DNA of 64,000 nucleotides from Rhizobium tibeticum (GCF_900110205.1 NZ_FOCV01000011.1:1-64000); one strand, 5' to 3'. Shown: positions 34,776-44,772, counted from the stretch's first letter. Numbers and translations are program-made. The notes: generated by a model not told the origin, from the letters alone.

Positions 34776-36602
34776 TCACTCCACCGTGACCGACTTTGCC
34801 AGATTGCGCGGCTGATCGACATCCGTGCCCATGAAGACGGCCGTGTGATAGGCAAGCAGCTGGATCGGCAGTGAGAAGATCATCGGCGCGATGATCTCAT
34901 TGACATCAGGCAACACGATCGTCGCCATTGTCGGCAGCTTCGATGCGGCCGCGCCTGCCTCGTCGGTGATAAAGATGATGCGGCCGCCACGCGCTGCAAC
35001 CTCCTGCATGTTCGACACAGTCTTGTCGAAGAAACGATCAAACGGCGCGATCACGATGACAGGCATGTTTTCGTCGATCAATGCTATCGGCCCGTGCTTC
35101 AGTTCGCCGGCTGCATAACCCTCGGCATGGATGTAAGAAATTTCCTTGAGCTTGAGGGCCCCTTCCATCGCAAGCGGGAAGCTCGTGCCACGACCGAGAT
35201 AGAGAACATCGCGGCACTTCGACAATTCGCGCGACAGGCTTTCCATCTGCGGCTGGATGAGGTTCAGTACGCGGCTCATGATGCGCGGCATTTCAGCGAG
35301 ATGGCGCACCAGCTCCCTTTCCTGCTCCGCGCTGATCGTTCCCCTCGCCTTGCCAGCGCCGAGTGCCAACGACGCCAGGACGGCCAACTGGCAGGTGAAT
35401 GCCTTGGTGGACGCAACGCCGATCTCTGGGCCCGCCATGATCGGGAAGATTGCATCCGACTCACGGGCAATCGTCGATTCCCTGACGTTGACCACAGCGC
35501 CGATCTTCAGCCCATGATCCTTGCAGTAACGCAGCGACGCCAGTGTGTCTGCGGTCTCCCCGGACTGCGAAATGAAAAGGGCGGCCTGCGAGGGCGACAG
35601 AGGCATTTCGCGATAGCGGAATTCGGATGCGACATCGATTTCGACCGGTAGACGCGCGTAGCGCTCGAACCAGTATTTGCCGACAAGGCCTGCGAGATAT
35701 GCGGTACCGCATGCGGAAATTGCCAGGCTGCTTGTAGCCTTGAAGTCGATCGCGTTGATGTTGTCACTGATCGTATTGCTGGCAAAGTCCATGTAGCGGC
35801 TGAGGGCATGCGAGATGACCTCTGGCTGCTCGTAGATCTCCTTTTCCATGAAGTGGCGGTGATTGCCCTTGTCCACTACATAGGCAGTCGTCTGCGAGAT
35901 CTGCCGAGGGCGATGCACCTCGTTGCCCGAAAAGTCGAGGATTGTCGCACCGTCTCGCGTTAGCACGGCCCAATCGCCGTCGACCAGGTAGGTGATCTCG
36001 TTGGTAAAGGGAGAAAGCGCGATGGCATCCGAGCCGAGGAACATTTCGCCCGAGCCGTAGCCCACGGCAAGTGGCGGTCCGGAGCGCGCCGCCATGATCA
36101 TGCTGGGGTCGTTCTGGAGCATGATTGCAAGCGCATAGGCGCCGGTTACCCGGTTCAGCATTTTGAGCATCGCTGCACGCGGCTCGATGCCGTGACGAAG
36201 ATACTTCGCCATGAGATGGGCGACGACTTCGGTATCCGTCTGCGTCTCGAAAACGGCGCCTTCGGCAATCAACTCGTCTCGCAGCTCGGAGAAGTTTTCG
36301 ATGATGCCGTTGTGGACGACCGCAACCCCCTCGACAAAGTGCGGATGCGCGTTGATCTCGTTGGGAACGCCATGAGTAGCCCAGCGCGTGTGCGCAATGC
36401 CGATTGTTCCCGGCAGAGGTTCGCCGTCGAGGCGCTTTTCGAGATTGAAGAGCTTGCCCTCGGCGCGACGCCGAGCCATTTCGCCGTTGTGTATCGTGGC
36501 GACTCCCGCAGAGTCATAGCCGCGGTACTCAAGCCGCTTCAGTGCGTCAACAAGACGCCCCGCAACCGGGCTGCTTCCTACGATTCCAACAATACCACAC
36601 AT
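34776..36602 (-). CDS. glmS: Glutamine-fructose-6-phosphate aminotransferase
   Basis: The 608-residue enzyme converts fructose-6-phosphate and glutamine to glucosamine-6-phosphate, the first step toward UDP-GlcNAc for peptidoglycan and lipid A. After removal of Met, Cys2 (CGIVGIVGS) is the amidotransferase nucleophile; RWATHG and NGIIENF complete the glutaminase domain. Two SIS domains follow (ISACGTAYLAGLVGKYWFE, SQSGETADTLASLR; GRGTSFPLAMEGALKLKE) and the protein ends DQPRNLAKSVTVE as usual. ATG 36602 is chosen over 36614 for the Cys2 position. glmU lies 105 bases upstream in the same direction. Confidence 0.98.
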   Translation of the reverse strand: MCGIVGIVGSSPVAGRLVDALKRLEYRGYDSAGVATIHNGEMARRRAEGKLFNLEKRLDGEPLPGTIGIAHTRWATHGVPNEINAHPHFVEGVAVVHNGIIENFSELRDELIAEGAVFETQTDTEVVAHLMAKYLRHGIEPRAAMLKMLNRVTGAYALAIMLQNDPSMIMAARSGPPLAVGYGSGEMFLGSDAIALSPFTNEITYLVDGDWAVLTRDGATILDFSGNEVHRPRQISQTTAYVVDKGNHRHFMEKEIYEQPEVISHALSRYMDFASNTISDNINAIDFKATSSLAISACGTAYLAGLVGKYWFERYARLPVEIDVASEFRYREMPLSPSQAALFISQSGETADTLASLRYCKDHGLKIGAVVNVRESTIARESDAIFPIMAGPEIGVASTKAFTCQLAVLASLALGAGKARGTISAEQERELVRHLAEMPRIMSRVLNLIQPQMESLSRELSKCRDVLYLGRGTSFPLAMEGALKLKEISYIHAEGYAAGELKHGPIALIDENMPVIVIAPFDRFFDKTVSNMQEVAARGGRIIFITDEAGAAASKLPTMATIVLPDVNEIIAPMIFSLPIQLLAYHTAVFMGTDVDQPRNLAKSVTVE

Positions 36603-36707
36603 GAAAGTCCCCAAAGCCTTGCGTTTCGAAGGCCACTCGTAACGATTCTGTCTTTTTTCTCAATGGCCTCGGCGGTCACTTTCGGTTTCCGCGCGTTACG
36701 CAGAGCC

Positions 36708-38069
36708 CTATGGCTTGGACGTCTTTGCAGCCTTGATTGTCAGTGCGCGTTCGCGCAGCACGGCGGCTCGGCCCGGCTTCAGTTCCTGGCGCGCCCTGCC
36801 AAAGGCGAGCGCATCGGCGGGTACATCCGCGGTGATGACACTGCCGGAGGCAATATAGGCATTGTCGCCAATGCTGACCGGCGCTACGAGCGATGAGTTC
36901 GATCCGATGAAGGTATTCGCCCCGATCAGCGTCTCGTGCTTGTTGACCCCGTCATAGTTGCAGGTAATCGTGCCTGCTCCAATGTTTGCCCCCGCTCCGA
37001 CCTTCGCGTCGCCGATGTAGGTCAGGTGATTGACCTTAGCTCCCTCGCCGATCTTCGCGTTCTTGACCTCGCAGAAATTGCCGACTTTCGAGCCGTCGCC
37101 GAGATCGGCACCCAGCCGCAGGCGAGCGAACGGGCCGACGGCCGCGGCGGTGCTGACATGCGCACCCTCAATGTGCGAGAATGCATGAATGATCGCGCCG
37201 CCATCGATTGTCGCACCGGGACCGAACACGACGTTCGGTTCGATCAGGGCGTCCTGCCCAATCGCGGTATCGTAGGAAAGAAACACGGTCTCAGGAGCGA
37301 TCATCGTAACCCCGGCGATCATCAACTCGTGACGCCGGCGCTCTTGCCAGAGCCGCTCGATCACGGCGAGTTCCGCCCGATTGTTGCAGCCGGTCATTTC
37401 GATTTCGGGTGCGTCGACAGCCGTAACGCGGCAGCCGATGGAGCGGGCGATCTCCACTAGGTCCGTCAAATAGTACTCGCCTTTGGCATTGGCGTTGCCG
37501 ATGCGGGATAGCAGATCGAGCGCCTTGCGGCCGTTGATCGCCATCAGGCCGCTGTTGCACCATTTCACGGCACGCTCGGCATCTGTCGCATCCCTTTCTT
37601 CGCGGATGGCGATCAGTTCGCCATCCTTGACGAGCAGGCGGCCGTAGCCGGTCGGCCTGTCTGTGTGGAAGCCGATGACGACCACATCGCTGCCCTCGGC
37701 AAGGCCCTGACGTGCGGCCTTGAGCGGTCCCTCGGTCTGCAACGGTACATCGCCGTAGGTCACGATGATATCGTCATATCCGCGCGCGATGGCTTCGCGT
37801 GCCGCCAGCACCGCATGACCTGTGCCAAGCCGCTCCTTCTGCAGATATGTTTCGATCTCGACGTTTCCGACTTGGGCAGCCTTCGCCACTTCGTCGGCGT
37901 CGCGGCCCACGACGAGCGCGACCGATGAAATGTCGCTCTTTGCCACGGCATCCACGACATGCGCGATCATCGAGCGGTTTGCGATCGGGTGCAGCACCTT
38001 CGATTTCGACGACTTCATTCGCGTGCTGTCCCCCGCAGCGAGAATGATGGCGAGGCAAGTCCGTTCCAT
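36708..38069 (-). CDS. glmU: Bifunctional GlmU uridyltransferase/acetyltransferase
   Basis: The 453-residue enzyme acetylates glucosamine-1-phosphate and then attaches UMP to give UDP-GlcNAc. The N-terminal nucleotidyltransferase domain ([42 protein letters not shown]) is followed by the left-handed beta-helix from about residue 250 ([60 protein letters not shown]), which holds the acetyltransferase site. ATG 38069 gives the standard start. It is likely cotranscribed with glmS, so the window carries both committed steps of amino-sugar synthesis together. Confidence 0.97.
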   Translation of the reverse strand: MERTCLAIILAAGDSTRMKSSKSKVLHPIANRSMIAHVVDAVAKSDISSVALVVGRDADEVAKAAQVGNVEIETYLQKERLGTGHAVLAAREAIARGYDDIIVTYGDVPLQTEGPLKAARQGLAEGSDVVVIGFHTDRPTGYGRLLVKDGELIAIREERDATDAERAVKWCNSGLMAINGRKALDLLSRIGNANAKGEYYLTDLVEIARSIGCRVTAVDAPEIEMTGCNNRAELAVIERLWQERRRHELMIAGVTMIAPETVFLSYDTAIGQDALIEPNVVFGPGATIDGGAIIHAFSHIEGAHVSTAAAVGPFARLRLGADLGDGSKVGNFCEVKNAKIGEGAKVNHLTYIGDAKVGAGANIGAGTITCNYDGVNKHETLIGANTFIGSNSSLVAPVSIGDNAYIASGSVITADVPADALAFGRARQELKPGRAAVLRERALTIKAAKTSKP

Positions 38070-38150
38070 GATGTGCTCCGAGAATCCATTGCGTGCAGCC
38101 CTTGCTGCCTCATAGCAGCAAGACAAGGGCGGGACAAAGATCAAAATGGA

Positions 38151-38903
38151 TCAGGCGGATGCCTTGGTTATCGCCGCATAGGCGTCGCGGACGTGATCGC
38201 GGCCATCGATGATCACGATCTCCATGGCTTTTCGGGCGCCATCGACGTCCCCGGCGACGATCGCCTCGACGATGCGCATATGCGTGTCCGCGATGTTCGA
38301 GAAGCCGTTCTGCGACGGCGGTGTACTAATGCGGAACATGCCGACCAGCGCGGCTTCGATCAGGCTGCCAAGCGTTCGCATGAAGGGGTTGTGAGATGCA
38401 TCGGCTACTGCGAGGTGAAAATGCAGGTCGGCCAGCGCAAGGCTTTCGCTGGTGTGGCCCAGAGCGGCCATTTCCGTTGCCAGAGCTCGCAGATGCTCGA
38501 TGTCGTCCTTGCTCGCCCGCTCGGCGGCGAGACCGGCGGCAAACGGCTCGAAGGCTAGCCGGATGTCGTAAAGCTGCAGCAGGAATTCTTCCGTCACGCC
38601 GCTGTCGAAATGCCAGGCTATGATCTCGCTGTCGAACATGTTCCAGAGGTTCTTCTCCGTCACGCGCGTGCCGACGCGGGCCTTGGCGACGATCATGCCT
38701 TTTGCGGCAAGCGTTTTCATCGTTTCGCGAAGGACGGTGCGTGAGACCTTGAAACGCTGTGCGAGTTCGGCGTCGCCGGGCAAGATGCTTCCGACAGGAT
38801 AGGTTCCGGCAACGATCGCCCTACCGAGCTCATCCACGACTTGTGCGTGGCTCGTTCGCGATTTGCGCGTTGTTTTTCCGGTCTCAAGCAATCTGTTACG
38901 CAA
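38151..38903 (-). CDS. GntR-family (FadR/FCD subgroup) regulator of the galactofuranose operon
   Basis: The 250-residue repressor has an N-terminal winged helix (VVDELGRAIVAGTYPVGSIL, DAELAQRFKVSRTVLRETMK, TLAAKGMIVAKARVGTRV) and a C-terminal all-helical FCD ligand domain (LYDIRLAFEPFAAGLAAERA, LADLHFHLAVADASHNPFMR). The His and Asp positions suit the metal-dependent ligand site of FCD proteins. Start is TTG 38903: GGGGAGG lies six bases before it. It is the last gene of the ytfQ-ytfR-ytfT-yjfF run, 15 bases after yjfF, and so probably regulates that importer in response to a sugar or sugar acid. Confidence 0.88.
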   Translation of the reverse strand: MRNRLLETGKTTRKSRTSHAQVVDELGRAIVAGTYPVGSILPGDAELAQRFKVSRTVLRETMKTLAAKGMIVAKARVGTRVTEKNLWNMFDSEIIAWHFDSGVTEEFLLQLYDIRLAFEPFAAGLAAERASKDDIEHLRALATEMAALGHTSESLALADLHFHLAVADASHNPFMRTLGSLIEAALVGMFRISTPPSQNGFSNIADTHMRIVEAIVAGDVDGARKAMEIVIIDGRDHVRDAYAAITKASA

Positions 38904-38918
38904 CGAATACCTCCCCGC

Positions 38919-39887
38919 TCAGGCATACCTCTTATTCATACTGGAAAGGAAGAGAATAACCTTCTGCATTAGAATGAATGCAAAAAGCAAAAGGCCGATC
39001 AAGATCTTCGTCCACCAACTCGAGAGCGTCCCGTCGAAGGTGATGTAGGTCTGAATGAGGCCCTGTATCAGGATACCGATGAAGGTGCCTGCCACGAATC
39101 CCGCCCCTCCGGTCAACAGCGTCCCCCCAATGACGACTGCTGCGATCGCATCCAGCTCGACGCCGACTGCTGCCAAAGAATAACCGGCCGACGTATAGAG
39201 TGAAAAAACGATTCCGGATAGACCAGCAAGAAAGCCGGATAATGCATAGATCTGGATCGTGGTTCGCCCCACGGGAACGCCCATGAGCTGCGCCGTCTGT
39301 GGGCCGCCGCCGAGCGCGTAGACATTGGTACCGAAGCGCGTGCGATGCGCCAGGAATATGCCGGCGACAAAGACGAGAAGCATGACGCCACCGATCAGCG
39401 TCAGCCGACCACCGCCCGGCATCCTGTAATAGAGGCTTGTCAGCGTCGTGTAGTAGTCGTGATTGATCGGAATGCTGTCGATCGACAGCACGAACGCCAT
39501 GCCGCGTGCCAGGAACATGCCCGCGAGTGTCACGATGAAAGCCGGCATTTCCAGATAGTGAATGATCGCGCCCATTGCCGCGCCGAAGGCGGTCGTGATG
39601 ATCAGCACCAGGACAAACGCAACGAGCGGATGGATTGTGGTGTTCTGCAGGATGACGGCCAGGAAGACCCCGGTGAAAGCGATGATCGAGCCGATCGACA
39701 GGTCAATGCCGCCCGAGATGATGACAAACGTCATGCCGACCGCTGCGATGCCGAGAAAGGCATTGTCAGTCAATAGGTTGCCGATCACGCGGGTGGACAG
39801 GATGTTGGGATACTGCAACGTGCAGATTGCATAGGAGAGAACGAAGATCACGACCGTTGCCAGCAGCGGCAGATATTTCGAGTTCAT
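38919..39887 (-). CDS. yjfF: Sugar ABC transporter permease, YjfF-like
   Basis: The 322-residue permease has about nine membrane segments and the BPD_transp_2 family pattern of ribose-type importers (NAFLGIAAVGMTFVIISGGI, DLSIGSIIAFTGVF; GGGPQTAQLMGVPVGRTTIQ). By order and similarity it corresponds to YjfF, one of two permeases of the galactofuranose importer. The ATG overlaps the stop of the ytfT-like gene (ATGA). A longer frame to 40226 is overlap only. It pairs with YtfT to form the membrane channel. Confidence 0.85.
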   Translation of the reverse strand: MNSKYLPLLATVVIFVLSYAICTLQYPNILSTRVIGNLLTDNAFLGIAAVGMTFVIISGGIDLSIGSIIAFTGVFLAVILQNTTIHPLVAFVLVLIITTAFGAAMGAIIHYLEMPAFIVTLAGMFLARGMAFVLSIDSIPINHDYYTTLTSLYYRMPGGGRLTLIGGVMLLVFVAGIFLAHRTRFGTNVYALGGGPQTAQLMGVPVGRTTIQIYALSGFLAGLSGIVFSLYTSAGYSLAAVGVELDAIAAVVIGGTLLTGGAGFVAGTFIGILIQGLIQTYITFDGTLSSWWTKILIGLLLFAFILMQKVILFLSSMNKRYA

Positions 39888-40903
39888 TGAATCTGCCCTT
39901 CCCTGATGCTGCTCGGTCGCCGGCCTAGAACCACGGCCGCCGATTGAACTGCCGGCGACTGAATGACGAGGATCACGATGACGATCACCGCCTTGATGAT
40001 CAGGTTGAACTCTGGCGGAAATCCTGAGAGCAGAATGCCGGTGTTCACAGCCTGAATGATCATTGCGCCGATCAGTGAGCCGAGGATGCTGAAGCGTCCG
40101 CCCAGCAGAGAGTTGCCGCCCACGACGACGGCCAAAATCGCGTCGAGTTCCAACCAGAGCCCGGCATTGTTTGCATCGGCGCCCTTGATATCGGCTGCGA
40201 CGATGATACCGGCGATCGAGGCGCAAAGGCTGCTCAACATATAAACGGCCATCAGCAGTACGGGTGTTCGCACGCCGGAAAGCATGCTTGCACGTCGATT
40301 AATGCCGGTTGCTTCGATCAGCATGCCAAGCGCCGTGCGCCTCACGAGCAGGATCACAAGGGCGCCCATGACCAGCCATATGATGACAGGCATGGGCAGG
40401 AATGCGAAGGAGCCGCTGCCGAGCGCGATCAACCCCTCATCGTTGAAGGTCATGATGACACCCTCGGTGATGAGCTGAGCAATCCCGCGTCCGGCAACCA
40501 TCAGCACAAGCGTGGCGATGATCGGTTGGATGTTGAGTATGGCGACCAGAAAGCCGTTCCATACGCCGCAAAGCAGTCCGACTCCCACCGTTACCAGCAG
40601 CGTCATCGCCAGCGAATGGCCGGACACGATGGATGAAGCGGCAACGGCGCCGCAGATCGCGATCACCGCGCCGACCGACAGATCGATCCCCTTGGTCGCA
40701 ATCACGAGGGTCATGCCGACTGCCAACAAGGCTACCGGCGCGCCGCGGTTTAGCACATCTATCAGGCTGCCATAAAACCGATCGTTCTGAACGACAACAT
40801 TAAAAAACTGCGGGAACATAATGAAATTTAATATGAGAATGACCGCGAGCGCGATGAGTTGCGGCGCCAAGCGGATCAGCAGTGCGTTGAGCGACGACTT
40901 CAT
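39884..40903 (-). CDS. ytfT: Sugar ABC transporter permease, YtfT-like
   Basis: The 339-residue protein has eight to ten membrane segments and the ribose-type permease signature (LLAVGMTLVIATKGIDLSVG, AVVGGNSLLGGRFSILGSLI). It is the second permease of a YtfQRT-YjfF importer. Its start overlaps the stop of the ATPase gene by four bases and its stop overlaps the yjfF start, so all three are translationally coupled. Confidence 0.86.
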   Translation of the reverse strand: MKSSLNALLIRLAPQLIALAVILILNFIMFPQFFNVVVQNDRFYGSLIDVLNRGAPVALLAVGMTLVIATKGIDLSVGAVIAICGAVAASSIVSGHSLAMTLLVTVGVGLLCGVWNGFLVAILNIQPIIATLVLMVAGRGIAQLITEGVIMTFNDEGLIALGSGSFAFLPMPVIIWLVMGALVILLVRRTALGMLIEATGINRRASMLSGVRTPVLLMAVYMLSSLCASIAGIIVAADIKGADANNAGLWLELDAILAVVVGGNSLLGGRFSILGSLIGAMIIQAVNTGILLSGFPPEFNLIIKAVIVIVILVIQSPAVQSAAVVLGRRPSSIREGQIQ

Positions 40904-42423
40904 GCGTCCTCCGTCTTCTTTTGGGCGGCCGCGATGGCGTCGACGATGCGCGCGGTGTTGACATTGTCTCCCGTCAGTTCCGCGACATGCTCGCGATCGC
41001 GAAGGACCAATATGCGTGAGCTATAGGCGATAAGTTCTTCCAATTCCGAAGAAATAACGATCAGCGACATGCCTTTCGCGCAGAGATCTTCGATCAAGCG
41101 GATAATCTCGGCATGTGCGCCGACGTCGATGCCGCGGGTCGGCTCGTCGAGGATCAGGAAGTCCGGATTGGTGGCCAGCCAGCGCGCAAGGATCGCTTTC
41201 TGCTGATTGCCGCCTGACAGCAGACGTATCGGCTTCTCCCTGTCTGTCGTCCGGATGTCGAGCGCACTGATGTAGCGGTCGGCCAGCGCGTTTTGATCGG
41301 CGCGAGAAATCGGCCGGGCCCAGCCTCGCCGTGCTTGCAGCGCCAGGGCAATGTTCTCGCGAATGGAAAGGTCGCCGATAATCCCGTCCGTCTTGCGATC
41401 CTCCGGACAGAAACCGAAGCCGCTGCGGATGGCCGCACGCGGATTCGAGAGCGCAACCTGCTTACCGTCGACTTGTGCCGTTCCGCTGTCAGCCTGCTCG
41501 ATCCCGAAAAGCAACTCGGCAGTCTCCGTGCGGCCGGACCCGAGCAAGCCTGCAACGCCCACCACCTCGCCGACGCGGACCTCAAGGTTGAACGGCTTCA
41601 CCTTGCCACGCTTGCCGTAGCCTTCGAACCTGTATTTGACCGGACCGGCTGTGATCGAATGCGCCCGCGCGGTTGCTTCGGCATTCGCCAATTCATGACC
41701 AAGCATCATCGAGATCAGGCGCTGGCGAGACAGCTCGGATGTTTCGCGAGTGCCGACCAACTTGCCATTTCTCAGCACTGTGATTCGATCGCTGACCTCA
41801 TAAACCTGCTCCAGGAAATGAGTAATAAAGACAATGCCAAGGCCGCGTTCTTTCAAGTCCCGCATGATGCGAAAGAGCATCGCGACTTCCTGCGTGTCAA
41901 GGCTTGCAGTCGGCTCGTCGAGAATGAGAACTTTGCCCGACAAATCGACCGCACGCGCGATCGCCACGACCTGCTGCACTGCGACCGAAAACCGATCGAG
42001 TTGCGCGGTCACATCGACGTCCATCCCGTATTGCTCAAGCAGTGCCCGCGCCTGCCGGTTCATCGCACGTACATCGATCATGCCGAACCGTTTCGGCTGG
42101 CGCCCGAGGTATAGGTTCTCGGCGATGCTCAGATTGGGGAGGAGATTGACCTCCTGATACACCGTGCCGATTCCGAGCTTCTGGGCCGCGAGCGTATCGG
42201 ATGGATTGATTTCGGCGCCATCGAGAGCAAGCCTGCCCTGGTCGCGGTGATAGGCACCCGTGATGCATTTGATGAGCGTCGATTTTCCGGCACCGTTTTC
42301 GCCCAGAAGCGCATGCACCTCGCCCTTGCGCAGCGAGAAATCGACCTTGTCGAGCGCAATGGCGCCCGGGAAGAATTTCGATATCCCGGAGGCGGTTAGA
42401 ACGTTCTCGAAATCGTGAATCAT
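40900..42423 (-). CDS. ytfR: Sugar ABC transporter ATP-binding protein, YtfR-like
   Basis: The 507-residue protein carries two ABC domains, as in RbsA/MglA/YtfR. The first has Walker A GENGAGKSTLIK, signature FSVAVQQVVAIARAV and Walker B LILDEPTASLD. The second has a degenerate Walker A (GLLGSGRTETAE), signature LSGGNQQKAILARWL and LILDEPTRGIDVGA. In this family both domains bind ATP and usually only one is fully active. It energises import with the YtfT and YjfF permeases. ATG 42423 starts the family sequence; an upstream frame to 42471 lacks homology. Confidence 0.9.
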   Translation of the reverse strand: MIHDFENVLTASGISKFFPGAIALDKVDFSLRKGEVHALLGENGAGKSTLIKCITGAYHRDQGRLALDGAEINPSDTLAAQKLGIGTVYQEVNLLPNLSIAENLYLGRQPKRFGMIDVRAMNRQARALLEQYGMDVDVTAQLDRFSVAVQQVVAIARAVDLSGKVLILDEPTASLDTQEVAMLFRIMRDLKERGLGIVFITHFLEQVYEVSDRITVLRNGKLVGTRETSELSRQRLISMMLGHELANAEATARAHSITAGPVKYRFEGYGKRGKVKPFNLEVRVGEVVGVAGLLGSGRTETAELLFGIEQADSGTAQVDGKQVALSNPRAAIRSGFGFCPEDRKTDGIIGDLSIRENIALALQARRGWARPISRADQNALADRYISALDIRTTDREKPIRLLSGGNQQKAILARWLATNPDFLILDEPTRGIDVGAHAEIIRLIEDLCAKGMSLIVISSELEELIAYSSRILVLRDREHVAELTGDNVNTARIVDAIAAAQKKTEDA

Positions 42424-42540
42424 GAAAGCGGCTTTTCCTGATATGGACCCACAATGCCGCGCCGTGGACATGAAGTCCCGACTGGCATTCGGCAGTTCCG
42501 CACCGGCCCATGATGGACCGGTGCGGTTCCAGCGTCAAAA

Positions 42541-43503
42541 TCAGTAGCCGAGGTTCTTCTTCGACTCGTAGACCTTCATCGGATCGTCAGCCGGCGTATA
42601 GAGCTTCGATTCGGTCTGGATCCACTTCGGCGGGGCCTTCTTGTCTTTCAGGTATGCATCGAGCACCTCGAATGCGGGACCTGCCATGTTCGGCGTCAGC
42701 TCCACCGTCGCGTTCGCCTCACCGGCGGCCATGGCCTTGAAGATATCAGGAACCGCATCGATAGAGACGACGAGAATGTCCTTGCCCGGCTTCAGACCGG
42801 CTTCCTTGATCGCCTGAATGCCGCCCACTGCCATGTCGTCGTTGTGAGCGTAGAGGGCGCAGATTTCCTTGCCGCCGTTTTCAGCTTTCAGGAAGCTTTC
42901 CATGACTTCCTTGCCCTTAGTGCGGGTGAAGTCGCCGGTCTGGCTGCGAACGATCTTGAGGTTTGCCTTGCCCGCGATGGCTTCCTCGAAGCCCTTCTTG
43001 CGGGCGATGGCCGGCGAAGAACCGGTCGTGCCCTGAAGCTCGACGATGTTGCAGGCCTTGTCGCCAACGGTCTTTACAAGCCAGTCGCCGGCAACCTTGC
43101 CCTCATGAACCTGATCCGAGGTGACAGCGGTCAGGTAGAGGTCTTCAGGCGCCTTGATCGTCCGGTCGAGCAGGATCACCGGGATTTCGGACTCCTTCGC
43201 TTCTTTCAGAACGGCGTCCCAGCCGGTTTCTACGACCGGTGCCAGGAAGATGGCGTTGACGCCCTGCGCGATGAAGGAGCGGATCGCCTTGATCTGGTTT
43301 TCCTGCTTCTGCTGCGCGTCAGCGAACTTCAGGTCCACGCCACGCTTCTTGGCCTGTTCCTTCGTGACGGTGGTTTCGGCAGCGCGCCAGCCAGATTCGG
43401 AGCCGATCTGCGAAAAGCCCACAACGAGCTCTGCAGCCGATGCCGAGCCGAACATGCAGGCAGCCAAAACCGTGGCACCCAAGAGTGCGGTCTTCAATTT
43501 CAT
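42541..43503 (-). CDS. ytfQ: Periplasmic sugar-binding protein, YtfQ-like (galactofuranose type)
   Basis: The 320-residue protein has a signal peptide (MKLKTALLGATVLAACMFGS, cleavage after SASA near 23) and a type I periplasmic-binding fold (VVGFSQIGSESGWRAAETTV, NAIFLAPVVETGWDAVLKEA, VILLDRTI, ALYAHNDDMAVGGIQAIKEA, VSIDAVPDIFKAMAAGEANA). It resembles YtfQ of E. coli, which binds galactofuranose; the substrate here is inferred. GGGAGG before ATG 43503 is a strong ribosome site. It is the first gene of the five-gene operon and is expected to be the most abundant product. Confidence 0.9.
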   Translation of the reverse strand: MKLKTALLGATVLAACMFGSASAAELVVGFSQIGSESGWRAAETTVTKEQAKKRGVDLKFADAQQKQENQIKAIRSFIAQGVNAIFLAPVVETGWDAVLKEAKESEIPVILLDRTIKAPEDLYLTAVTSDQVHEGKVAGDWLVKTVGDKACNIVELQGTTGSSPAIARKKGFEEAIAGKANLKIVRSQTGDFTRTKGKEVMESFLKAENGGKEICALYAHNDDMAVGGIQAIKEAGLKPGKDILVVSIDAVPDIFKAMAAGEANATVELTPNMAGPAFEVLDAYLKDKKAPPKWIQTESKLYTPADDPMKVYESKKNLGY

Positions 43504-43597
43504 GATTTCCTCCCAAAGCCGCCTCTCGCGGCACGCATAGGAAAAAATCATATAGTATTACTTTTGTAAATGCACTTTTTGGTATGCGATGCAGCAA

Positions 43598-43624
43598 AAA
43601 AGGCGCTCGAAACGAGCGCCTTTT
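43598..43624 (-). terminator. Terminator downstream of the nucleoside importer operon
   Basis: AAAAGGCGCTCG and CGAGCGCCTTTT form a perfect 12-bp stem with an AAA loop, 26 bases after the stop of the BMP gene on the minus strand, followed by a T-run on that strand. It separates that operon from the ytfQ operon. Confidence 0.82.
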
Positions 43625-43649
43625 CGCACCTGCTAATTGCTTGCCGAAA

Positions 43650-44723
43650 TCACTTCGGCAGTTTGTCGTCTACGCCTTCGATGTAGAAGTTCATACCAAG
43701 CAGCGTGCCGTCGTCAGCCTTCTCGCCGGCCTTGAGCCAGGGAGTACCGTCCTGCTTGTTGATCGGGCCGGTGAAGGGATGCAATTCGCCCGACTTGATC
43801 TTGGCTTCGGTTTCCTGAGCGATCTTCTTCACGTCATCAGGCATGTTGGTGTAGTCGGCCATCTTGAGGATGCCGTCCTTCAGGCCATCCCAGCTCTGCT
43901 CGGACTTCCAGGTGCCGTCCAGCAGCGCGTGAACGCGCTTGGAGTAGTAGTTGCCCCAGGTGTCGACAATTGCCGTCAGCTGAGCCTTCGGACCGGCTGC
44001 GATCATGTCGGAGGCCTGACCGAACGCATGAATTCCGCGTTCCTCAGCAACCTGCATCGGAGCGGTCGTATCCGTGTGCTGCGTCAGTACGTCGACGCCC
44101 TGGTCGACCATGGCTTTTGCGGCATCGGCTTCCTTGCCCGGGTCGAACCAGGTATTCACCCAGATGACCTTCAGCTTGAAGTCGGGATCGATTGAGCGGG
44201 CGCCCTGCTCGAAGGCGTTGATGCCCATGACGACTTCCGGAATCGGGAAGGAGGCGATGTAGGCAGCGCCGTGGTTCTTCGATGTCTTGGCTGCGATCTG
44301 ACCGAGGATGTAACGGCCTTCATAGAAGCGCGAGTTGTAGGTCGCGAGATTCGGGCCGGATTTGTAGCCGGTACCATGCTCGAACTTCACGTTCGGGAAC
44401 TTCGCTGCGACCTTTACGGTGGCGTCCATGAAACCGAAGGACGTCGTGAAGATCAGCTTGCAGCCCGAACGGGCGAGACGCTCGATGGCACGCTCGGCGT
44501 CGGGGCCTTCCGGCACGTTCTCAAGGTAAGGCGTGTCGATCTTGTCGCCGAATTCCTTCTGGATCTGCTGGCGACCGAGATCGTGAGCCTGCGAATAGCC
44601 GCCGTCGGTGTGTGATCCGACATAGACGAAGCAGACTTTGGTCTTGTCCGCAGCCTGCGCCACAGAGCCGAGGCTCAGGACGGCGGCAGCCGATGCGGCA
44701 AGTGCAAGTGCTAGTTTTTTCAT
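43650..44723 (-). CDS. BMP-family nucleoside-binding lipoprotein/periplasmic protein
   Basis: The 357-residue protein has a signal peptide (MKKLALALAASAAAVLSLGS, cleavage near VAQA) and the basic membrane protein (PnrA/Med-like) fold: VCFVYVGSHTDGGYSQAHDL, LIFTTSFGFMDATVKVAAKF, PNVKFEHGTGYKS, YIASFPIPEVVMGINAFEQG, DVLTQHTDTTAP. It binds purine nucleosides in known members. No lipobox Cys is seen, so it is probably soluble in the periplasm. It is the last gene after the ATPase and two permease genes, 49 bases from the nearest, and should feed that importer. Confidence 0.92.
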   Translation of the reverse strand: MKKLALALAASAAAVLSLGSVAQAADKTKVCFVYVGSHTDGGYSQAHDLGRQQIQKEFGDKIDTPYLENVPEGPDAERAIERLARSGCKLIFTTSFGFMDATVKVAAKFPNVKFEHGTGYKSGPNLATYNSRFYEGRYILGQIAAKTSKNHGAAYIASFPIPEVVMGINAFEQGARSIDPDFKLKVIWVNTWFDPGKEADAAKAMVDQGVDVLTQHTDTTAPMQVAEERGIHAFGQASDMIAAGPKAQLTAIVDTWGNYYSKRVHALLDGTWKSEQSWDGLKDGILKMADYTNMPDDVKKIAQETEAKIKSGELHPFTGPINKQDGTPWLKAGEKADDGTLLGMNFYIEGVDDKLPK

Positions 44724-44772
44724 GATAACCCCTGTTGGTTGAAGCTTCCGGAAACGCGTCTCATTCTTTTGC

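Noticed and set aside
36603-36707. Possible glmS ribozyme upstream of glmS
   Set aside because: The gap is only 105 bases and glmS ribozymes are a Firmicutes feature; I saw no ribozyme core.
38101-38122. Hairpin CTTGCTGC...GCAGCAAG between glmU and the GntR gene
   Set aside because: Perfect 8-bp stem but no T-run on either strand, so a terminator call is not supported.
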